Below are positions 8,383 through 13,942 of a stretch of DNA of 14,791 nt, piece after piece. This stretch comes from Candidatus Delongbacteria bacterium (lineage in GTDB: Bacteria; Delongbacteria; UBA4055). The notes beneath the pieces were generated by a model. That model ran no database searches and was not told the origin of the DNA. It saw only the letters and a program-made list of their open reading frames with translations. The stretch lies in assembly GCA_027858795.1 (NCBI GenBank), contig JAQICF010000168.1, forward strand, positions 1 through 14,791. The letters run 5' to 3'. Positions within the stretch are counted from its first letter, which is position 1, and each line of letters starts with the position of its first letter. A program made the translations under genes and the position numbers.

Positions 8383-9420
8383 ATGAAATACAACAGGAAA
8401 AAATATACATCACTATGGTATGAAAAAGGTGTAGTAAAAATAATCGACCAAACCATATTACCCGAAGAATTCAGAATAATTGATCTCAGATCCAGTGATG
8501 ATATTATTGATGCTATTAAAACCATGAAAGTACGTGGAGCTCCCTTGATCGGTGTTGCAGGCGCTTATGGTGTTTATTTTGCGTTTAAAGAATATGGTGA
8601 AGATCACGAAAGATTAAACAATAAGATCTCTGCACTGAAGAATGCCCGTCCAACTGCTGTGAATTTGCAATTCGCCGTTGATTTAATCTATGATCACGCA
8701 TTGAACACAAACTGTGAAAGTCCTGAAGAAGATGCTTTGGAAAAAGCAAAAGAACTATTTGAAAGTGAGATCAAAGCATGTAAAAGAATTGGGGAGCATG
8801 GTTATTCTATCCTTAATAAACTTGTCGTGAAGGACTACATTAATTTACTGACACATTGTAATGCAGGTTGGTTAGCAACTGTAGATTACGGAACTGCTTC
8901 CGCACCTGTATTTGAAGCTGCGTACCGTGGATTGGATATTCATGTCTGGGTAGATGAGACAAGACCAAGGAATCAGGGTGGAAAACTCACAGCATGGGAA
9001 TATTTTCATGAGGACATACCTCATACAGTTATAACTGATAATGCCGGTGGACATTTGATGCAGAACGGAGAAGTTGATATCGTTATAACCGGTGCAGACA
9101 GAATTGCTTCCAACGGAGATTCAGCTAATAAAATAGGAACATATTTGAAAGCACTCGCAGCTTATGATAATAATATACCTTTTTACATAGCTGCACCTAT
9201 CTCTACTATAGATTTCAATACCAGCTCAGGCAAAGATATACCTATAGAGATTCGCCATGAAAATGAGATAAAATATTCCGGCAACACACCTTTAATACAT
9301 ACTAAATCACCTGCAATTAATCATGGTTTTGATATTACACCTGCAAGATTGATAACGGGATATATTACAGAGAAAGGAATATTTACAGCGAAACAACTTA
9401 AGGATTTGAAAAATGCCTAA
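8383..9420 (+). CDS. mtnA: S-methyl-5-thioribose-1-phosphate isomerase (methionine salvage)
   Basis: This 345-residue cytosolic enzyme converts 5-methylthioribose-1-phosphate to methylthioribulose-1-phosphate in the methionine salvage pathway. It belongs to the eIF2B-alpha/MtnA fold. The diagnostic motifs are present: RGAPLIGVAGAYG near residue 52, THCNAGWLATVDYGTA with the catalytic cysteine C159, DETRPRNQGGKLTAWE, and ITGADRIASNGDSANKIGTY with the catalytic aspartate D239. These correspond to C160 and D240 of the B. subtilis enzyme. The length is typical. AGGA lies ten bases before the ATG. A TATAAT (8318-8323) lies upstream without a convincing -35. The last codons overlap the start of the alkyltransferase gene by eight bases. 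No other salvage gene is in the window. Ribose-1,5-bisphosphate isomerase is a related family, but the motif set fits MtnA better. Confidence 0.95.
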   Translation: MKYNRKKYTSLWYEKGVVKIIDQTILPEEFRIIDLRSSDDIIDAIKTMKVRGAPLIGVAGAYGVYFAFKEYGEDHERLNNKISALKNARPTAVNLQFAVDLIYDHALNTNCESPEEDALEKAKELFESEIKACKRIGEHGYSILNKLVVKDYINLLTHCNAGWLATVDYGTASAPVFEAAYRGLDIHVWVDETRPRNQGGKLTAWEYFHEDIPHTVITDNAGGHLMQNGEVDIVITGADRIASNGDSANKIGTYLKALAAYDNNIPFYIAAPISTIDFNTSSGKDIPIEIRHENEIKYSGNTPLIHTKSPAINHGFDITPARLITGYITEKGIFTAKQLKDLKNA

Positions 9421-9955
9421 AGCAAAATTACCTACACCTAAGAAAGGAATAATATATAATTCTGTTGAAACAGAATTGGGATGGATTGCTTTTGCAGTTT
9501 CACATAAAGGACTTTTGAAGACTAAATTCATGTTTGAAAATAAGCAAATGTCGTATGAATCCATTTTAAGTGAATTACCCGATATTACTTTTGACAAAAA
9601 TGATATTCTGAGTAAATGGAAGAAGTTCTTTATAAAATATTTTAAAGGGCAAGTCAAAGAAGTAAGCTGTGTACCAATTGATAATAAAAACTGGTCAACA
9701 TTTCAAAAAAAGGTTTATTCAAAAACTATTAAGGTACCATTCGGAAAAAAATTTACTTACGGGCATATTGCTGTTTTGATAAATAATCCTAAAGCTTCAA
9801 GAGCAATTGGTCTGGCAATGAAAAACAATCCTGTAGCTCCCATAGTACCTTGTCACAGGGTAGTTGGAGCTAATAATGTTCATTGTGGATTCTCTGCAAA
9901 TGGAGGAATTGATCTAAAATTAAAAATGCTTGAGATCGAGAGAAAAAATTTATAA
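9413..9955 (+). CDS. Methylated-DNA--[protein]-cysteine S-methyltransferase (O6-alkylguanine repair)
   Basis: This 180-residue repair protein transfers the alkyl group from O6-alkylguanine in DNA to its own cysteine in a single-use reaction. The active-site motif is PCHRVVG with acceptor C147. It is followed by the family's GFSANGGIDLKLKMLEIE tail (usual form G-x-x-G-x-x-x-K-x-x-x-L-x-x-E). The DNA-binding helix-turn-helix segment lies just before it (VPFGKKFTYGHIAVLINNPKASRAIG). Residues 1-95 form the N-terminal domain usual for Ogt/AGT proteins. The ATG at 9413 overlaps the stop of mtnA in the string ATGCCTAA, and AAGGA sits eight bases upstream, so translation is probably coupled. Regulation by an Ada-like protein cannot be seen here. 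The symbol is left empty because ogt and ada C-domain proteins are hard to separate, but the stand-alone form suggests ogt. Confidence 0.93.
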   Translation: MPKAKLPTPKKGIIYNSVETELGWIAFAVSHKGLLKTKFMFENKQMSYESILSELPDITFDKNDILSKWKKFFIKYFKGQVKEVSCVPIDNKNWSTFQKKVYSKTIKVPFGKKFTYGHIAVLINNPKASRAIGLAMKNNPVAPIVPCHRVVGANNVHCGFSANGGIDLKLKMLEIERKNL

Positions 9956-9956
9956 T

Positions 9957-9999
9957 CCGTTCATCGAGTGATTACGAAGTAATTATATCGAGATGACGG
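9957..9999. repeat. Imperfect 43-bp inverted repeat between convergent genes
   Basis: Three nested paired segments are visible: CCG (9957-9959) with CGG (9997-9999), TCATC (9961-9965) with GATGA (9992-9996), and ATTAC (9971-9975) with GTAAT (9979-9983) around a GAA loop. The middle portions do not pair. It fills the whole gap between the stops of the alkyltransferase gene (plus) and the selenoprotein gene (minus). It has no T-tract. It could slow or end transcription from both sides, or be one copy of a dispersed palindromic element. Confidence 0.45.
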
Positions 10000-10000
10000 C

Positions 10001-11545
10001 CTATTTCAGATAAATCATTTTACCTGTTTGAATTTCTTGCCCTACTTCTAATCTATAAAAATACACACCACTATCAATATTAAATGCATTGAAAACTACT
10101 TTATGATCTCCCCTGTTCTGTTTTGCGTTAACAAGTTCTGAGATAAACTCACCTTTTATATTGAAAATAGACAACTTTACTTCAGAAGATATATTAAGGC
10201 TATAATCGATAATTGTACTTCCATTAAATGGATTTGGATAATTCCCATATAATTCTGTTTTCGAAGGAATATTCACTTGCTCTATACCTGTAATCACTCC
10301 CGGAATTTTAACGATATCTATCCACGCAGCATCCATACCTGAAGAATTTACACCCCATTTATAATAGTCCCATTCAATTATATGTTTTCCTGCCTTCACA
10401 GGATATTCAAAAAATGACCAGTCAACTTCACCGTCACACTTATGATCTGCAAAGTCTATCCATGATCCATCTAAAAGTATCTCAAATCCGTCACTTAGAG
10501 TTTCCGAAGATATCTTATACGCAAATGCTAATGTATCATCAATTGAAGATTCAAAAGTTGTTCTGAGCAATGTGTATGTTACTGCATTGAGAGAATCTCC
10601 GTTTTCAATAACACCAGATCTGGCTGAACCTGTTCCATTAAAAATTATATCACTGTCAATAAACCAATCTGCATCTCCTTCATGGAACCATTGATCGTAA
10701 AGGTCTCCAGTTTCAAAGTCAATAACATTAGCTCCTGTAGGATATACCATTACATCAAATGAATCAATTACGGTTTCTGAAGATGTTGTAGCCTTAATTT
10801 TTATTTTTGAAATACCTGTATTTGTACCCTTACTCAAGGTAAGCTCAGAATTGATCAAATTAGCATCAATGATCGTTTCATCGGAGACTGACAGCAACTC
10901 ATAGCTGATAACTGATGAATCAACTGCTATAAAATTTTCACTGATATCAATTATTGATTTTGAGCCATCTAAAAATATATTTGAAGCTTTCTTTACCTGC
11001 TGTAAATTCCCAAATCCGTTAAGAGCTTTACGTATTTCAACTCTTATAGAATCCTCTGTTATATATCCTTGATGGGAAAAAGTTACTTTCGAATCTTGAC
11101 CAATAATAATTAATTGAGGTGTTCCGAAAGATGGTGCGAACATAGACATTTCTTTTCCCAATTCGCTATAATTCGATATTTGATATTTGAGTGGAATAGT
11201 ATATAACGTTCTCCAGCTTTCACCATTGAGATCTTTATCTGTGTAACCATCTGTGGCACTCGCACCAACAATATACAGGCTATCATTACCGAAATCTGTT
11301 AAAATACTACCGAGGGCAACTCCCTCTGACCAACAGCTACTTCAACCAACACCAAAAAAACTTATTACAACGATCTTACCAGATGATATTATGTCCTTAG
11401 TGCTTTGGTTTGAGTAAATTATTGTACCTGATGAATCGATATTCGTATCTACAAATTGCATATCCGGGATATGATCACCAACTATATATTCCCCTTTAAG
11501 GATCATCACAAACAATAGAAATATCAATACTGTATATTTTGTCAT
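10001..11545 (-). CDS. Exported thioredoxin-like selenoprotein (UxxC) with type IX secretion C-terminal domain
   Basis: I read this as one 514-residue protein with an in-frame UGA as selenocysteine U68. The ATG at 11545 has GAGG five bases upstream and begins a signal peptide (TVLIFLLFVMIL core, cleavage near residue 18). Residues about 20-175 form a redoxin/thioredoxin-like domain: VGDHIPD, the strand GKIVVISFF, then the redox motif G-U-S-S-C (U68, C71), strand SLYIVGAS, and the cis-proline segment FGTPQLIIIG (P143). Sequence on both sides of the UGA belongs to this single fold. An Ig/cadherin-like region (about 190-275) follows, then a jelly-roll-like module (about 280-420, starting DFETGD and ending AWIDIVKIPG), then a type A sorting domain with NYPNPFNGSTIIDYSL and the end GVYFYRLEVGQEIQTGKMIYLK. 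A SECIS-like hairpin follows the UGA. The role is probably thiol-disulfide exchange or peroxide reduction outside the cytoplasm; the substrate is unknown. The alternative is a pseudogene with a stop mutation. Confidence 0.85.
11296..11336 (-). promoter_or_regulatory. Bacterial SECIS-like hairpin directing UGA recoding
   Basis: Counting from the UGA, nucleotides 16-20 (GAGGG) pair perfectly with 26-30 (CCCUC) around the loop AGUUG (core at 11312-11326). A second stem, CUGUU (6-10) with AACAG (42-46), encloses it across an internal loop. The loop has G in its second position, 22 nt after the UGA. This fits the general bacterial SECIS model: a hairpin inside the coding sequence just downstream of the UGA, with a G early in the apical loop for SelB. 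The fold was derived by eye. Confidence 0.75.
11342..11344 (-). other. In-frame UGA, predicted selenocysteine codon (U68)
   Basis: The codon reads TGA on the minus strand in the context GGT GTT GGT TGA AGT AGC TGT. It replaces the N-terminal cysteine of a C-x-x-C thioredoxin motif, giving U-S-S-C. Tryptophan is encoded by TGG throughout the window, and the methyltransferase gene at 1864 ends in TGA. General reassignment of UGA is therefore unlikely. Confidence 0.83.
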
Positions 11546-11625
11546 ATATACCTCATTTATTGATTTTAAAATACCAAATGTTTTCATAATTTGCAATGAT
11601 AATTATCTTATATATTAACTTCGAT

Positions 11626-12771
11626 TTAATATGAGTATATCTTTATCGTCATATTCGCTATATCATATATTACAATTCTATCATCTATAAAGTCTTTTTC
11701 ATAAACCTCGTCAGATGAATAAAAGCCATCACTCGAATTTAAATCGACCGTATTTAATAGTTGTCCATCTTTAAAAATATCTAAAACGAAATGATTTTTA
11801 TTAGTTTCATCTCTTTTTTGAGAACTTTCCACAAGTAAGTAACCGTTTTTATCAACGTAAACTTTTTTTATTGAATTCTTGAAATTTAATTTTTCAGTAT
11901 CTAAAGTATGTCTTCTTGATTGACTTTCAGATTGCTCTTTTAAATTTAATTTTTCTTCTTCAGAATATTTTATTCTAGCATAATTCTTCTTAATAGTCTC
12001 AATGTGCTTACCTTTAAGATCATATACATTGATCTCATATTTACTTTCACTGGTTTCAGCGACATATATTTTATCATTTCCGGCTATAAATTCTATATTA
12101 TGGTCTAATGGATTAAAAGTTTCCCAATCAAAGTCAAAAGTCTCAGAATGTAATGAATTTATAACATTGAATTTCTTATCCATGATAGCCAAATTCATTG
12201 TCATTTGCCTTGCTCCACTGTTTCTTGCTACGCTTGTGAGCATTCCGATGAATCTTTGATTATTTAACTCTTTAAACGATCTTGGGCTGCCTGTCTCTCT
12301 TGGCATCATTATATCGTTAATGAATTTCCCATTGGTATCAAATCTAAGAACTTTTCTTGACCTCATATCTGAAACATATATAGTATCCTCTGTGATAGCC
12401 ATATCTGAAGCACGGATCATTTCACCTGGTCCTGTTCCTCTTGTCCCAGTTGATAAAACGAAATCGCCATTTTTATCAAATTTTCTTATAACAGACTTTC
12501 TTCGGTCAAGAATGTACAAATTTCCTTCGCTATCACTTTTGATCATAGTTATGTCATTAAAAACTTCATTTGTATCTGAGATATCTACCTCATCACCACC
12601 AATAGTAAATAATTCTTTTGTTGTATATTGGAAATTCTTATCTGAAGGTTTTGAATTTTTGTATATTTTTAGGCCATCATTTTCTGTCATAGAATTACCA
12701 TTATCACTCTTAGAACAGCTTGAAAACAATAATATCGTGCTTAAAATTGATAAGTAAATTAGTTTTTTCAT
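11626..12771 (-). CDS. 6-bladed beta-propeller (NHL-like) lipoprotein
   Basis: This 381-residue protein is predicted to be a lipoprotein. The first residues form a lipoprotein signal with lipobox L-F-S-S-C and lipidated C19 (MKKLIYLSILSTILLFSSC). The rest contains NHL/YWTD-like blades, for example IKSDSEGNLYILDRRKSVIRKFDKNGDFV, MAITEDTIYVSDMRSRKVLRFDTNGKFI and KVYVDKNGYLLVESS. This is the pattern of the 6-bladed beta-propeller proteins common in Bacteroidota. These act as binding platforms; no enzyme residues can be named. I place the start at 12771 because AAGGAG lies seven bases before that ATG and the signal peptide begins there; an ATG at 12816 in the same frame has neither. The selenoprotein gene follows 80 bases downstream on the same strand with no terminator between them, so the two are probably co-transcribed. 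The partner or ligand is unknown. Confidence 0.85.
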   Translation of the reverse strand: MKKLIYLSILSTILLFSSCSKSDNGNSMTENDGLKIYKNSKPSDKNFQYTTKELFTIGGDEVDISDTNEVFNDITMIKSDSEGNLYILDRRKSVIRKFDKNGDFVLSTGTRGTGPGEMIRASDMAITEDTIYVSDMRSRKVLRFDTNGKFINDIMMPRETGSPRSFKELNNQRFIGMLTSVARNSGARQMTMNLAIMDKKFNVINSLHSETFDFDWETFNPLDHNIEFIAGNDKIYVAETSESKYEINVYDLKGKHIETIKKNYARIKYSEEEKLNLKEQSESQSRRHTLDTEKLNFKNSIKKVYVDKNGYLLVESSQKRDETNKNHFVLDIFKDGQLLNTVDLNSSDGFYSSDEVYEKDFIDDRIVIYDIANMTIKIYSY

Positions 12772-12821
12772 ACTGTTTCTCCTTTTACATTTTCTTAAGT
12801 TAACGGAAAATAACAAATTTT

Positions 12822-12849
12822 ATTTTAATATTCTAATGATTAATATCAA
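12822..12849 (-). promoter_or_regulatory. Candidate promoter for the propeller-selenoprotein operon
   Basis: On the minus strand, TTGATA (12849-12844) and TAAAAT (12827-12822) are separated by 16 bases, each matching five of six sigma70 consensus positions. The leader to the ATG at 12771 would be about 45 bases. The region is AT-rich, which weakens the case. Confidence 0.4.
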
Positions 12850-12923
12850 GATGGTGAAAAATAAAAAAATACACTTTAATAAAAGCGATATTTCTCAATA
12901 TATAAAAATATTGAAAATACCAC

Positions 12924-12954
12924 TTGCCAAGATTTTTATTTTATTTTATATTTG
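12924..12954 (+). promoter_or_regulatory. Promoter of the tRNA gene
   Basis: TTGCCA (12924-12929) and TATATT (12947-12952) are separated by 17 bases, each matching five of six sigma70 positions. The same -10 region reads TATATTTG (12947-12954), which fits the Bacteroidota element TAnnTTTG. The tRNA begins 13 bases after the -10 hexamer, the right distance for a short leader. Confidence 0.65.
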
Positions 12955-12965
12955 CATTCATTCAT

Positions 12966-13039
12966 GGCGGCATAGCTCAGCTGGTTAGAGCATCGGAATC
13001 ATAATCCGAGTGTCCGCGGTTCAAGTCCGTGTGCCGCTA
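12966..13039 (+). tRNA. tRNA-Met (CAU), probably elongator
   Basis: The 74-nt cloverleaf is complete. The acceptor GGCGGCA pairs with TGCCGCT (first pair G-U), with discriminator A at 13039. The D-arm contains AGCTCAGCTGGTTAGAGC. The anticodon stem TCGGA/TCCGA encloses the loop ATCATAA with anticodon CAU. The variable loop is GTGTC. The T-arm CGCGG-TTCAAGT-CCGTG is intact. CCA is not encoded. It lacks the three G-C pairs and the mismatched first acceptor pair of initiator tRNA. A CAU anticodon could also mark the lysidine-modified tRNA-Ile2, which I cannot exclude by eye. Confidence 0.9.
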
Positions 13040-13040
13040 C

Positions 13041-13073
13041 AAAAAACGTTCAGATTACTGAACGTTTTTTTTT
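13041..13073 (+). terminator. Intrinsic terminator after the tRNA gene, probably bidirectional
   Basis: A perfect 13-bp stem (13041-13053 with 13058-13070) has the arm AAAAAACGTTCAG and the four-base loop ATTA, and runs into a T-tract. The A-tract on the left arm supplies the T-tract for the opposite strand. The stem can therefore also end transcripts of the convergent methyltransferase gene, whose last codons lie inside it. Confidence 0.9.
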
Positions 13074-13939
13074 ATTTTAAATATCACAAATGCTCTATTC
13101 TGTAATCCAAATAATCTTGCAAAGAACCAAACAATTGGAACTGAAATACGTATAATGATCTTATTCAAAGTGCTTAGGTAAGCTGTCTTACCAATAATTT
13201 CTTTTAGCGGAGAACTGATCTTTTTATTTAATATGATCTCAAATCCAAAATTCTTTAGGTTGTTAAAAGCTTTATTACAGAATTTGTAAATATGCCCGTT
13301 TGGATTGACACCGTAATAATTAAGCTTATAACCGGTGATTTTATCCCCAAGTCTTGCAAATTTATGGAATAAACTGTTTTGTGTCGGTGTTTCTATTATG
13401 AGCAAACCATCTGATTTCAAAACTCTCTTGCATTCTAATAAAAATTCCTTTGGATGTGGAAGATGTTCAATAAGATTAAAAGCAAAAATAGCATCAAATG
13501 AACTATCTTCGTAGGAACTATCTATAACTCCAACTCTTGACCTGACCTTATCTCTATTGCAGTACTTTACTGCTTTCTGGTTAATATCGCAGCCTTCAGC
13601 TGTTAAACCATATTTTTCACAAACATCTAAGAAAAAACCTAATCCTGATCCTATGTCTAATATTTTTTTTTCTTTGAAATTTTTATCTAGTCTTAAAATT
13701 TTATCAAGCTGCTTACTGAATCGCTCTTTCTGAGATTCTTCTTCTTTTAGATATACATCTTCTGCCCAGTAATCAGAGTCGATAGTTTCTTGAAAATCAT
13801 TCTTTGTTAAAGGGTTTGACCATAAAAGATCACATTTAGGACATTGAAGTATCTTATACTTTGAACCCTTACCATAAAAAACACCTGCAAAACCTTCTCC
13901 GCAGATGTCACAGTATTTCTGATTCTGTGCCTTGTCCAC
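13055..13939 (-). CDS. Zinc-ribbon class I SAM methyltransferase (Methyltransf_23-type)
   Basis: This 294-residue protein begins with a small zinc-ribbon-like segment: C10-x-x-C13 (YCDICGEGF) and C33-x-x-C36 (LQCPKCDLLW). A Rossmann methyltransferase follows, with SAM motif I KILDIGSGLGFFL (92-104), acidic motif AEGCDIN, the FNLIEHLPHPKEFL stretch and the RVLKSDGLLIIETPT strand. The C-terminus has a hydrophobic stretch (IIIRISVPIVWFFARLFGL) that may attach it to the membrane. Proteins of this design often methylate sugars or small metabolites in surface polysaccharide or secondary pathways; the substrate here is unknown. The start is GTG at 13939, three bases after the ribBA stop. GGGA within the end of ribBA serves as ribosome site, so coupling is likely. 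No ATG lies between the GTG and the first cysteine pair. The last codons and the stop sit inside the shared terminator hairpin. Confidence 0.85.
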   Translation of the reverse strand: MDKAQNQKYCDICGEGFAGVFYGKGSKYKILQCPKCDLLWSNPLTKNDFQETIDSDYWAEDVYLKEEESQKERFSKQLDKILRLDKNFKEKKILDIGSGLGFFLDVCEKYGLTAEGCDINQKAVKYCNRDKVRSRVGVIDSSYEDSSFDAIFAFNLIEHLPHPKEFLLECKRVLKSDGLLIIETPTQNSLFHKFARLGDKITGYKLNYYGVNPNGHIYKFCNKAFNNLKNFGFEIILNKKISSPLKEIIGKTAYLSTLNKIIIRISVPIVWFFARLFGLQNRAFVIFKIKKNVQ

Positions 13940-13942
13940 TGT

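Noticed and set aside
10001..11161. A separate gene starting at the ATG at 11161
   Set aside because: This Met lies inside the thioredoxin fold, just before the cis-proline segment. The start would leave a truncated domain and no signal peptide for a protein with a secretion tail.
11342..11344. The TGA as a nonsense mutation making the thioredoxin-like gene a pseudogene
   Set aside because: Both sides keep one intact frame with no other stop or frameshift, the TGA falls exactly on a redox cysteine position, and a SECIS-like hairpin follows. A random stop would rarely meet all three conditions.
11342..11344. UGA reassigned to Trp or Gly in this organism
   Set aside because: No other in-frame TGA was noticed in the coding regions read, TGG encodes Trp throughout, and the methyltransferase gene at 1864 ends with tandem TGA codons.
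11546..11596. An earlier start for the selenoprotein at ATG 11596 or 11587
   Set aside because: Neither has a Shine-Dalgarno site, and both would place about 15 polar residues before the signal peptide. ATG 11545 has GAGG at good distance.
12772..12816. Start of the propeller lipoprotein at ATG 12816
   Set aside because: ATG 12771 has an AAGGAG site and directly begins the lipoprotein signal; the upstream extension is basic and lacks a ribosome site.
12966..13039. Initiator tRNA-fMet
   Set aside because: The anticodon stem lacks the GGG/CCC pairs and the acceptor starts with G-U rather than the initiator-type mismatch.
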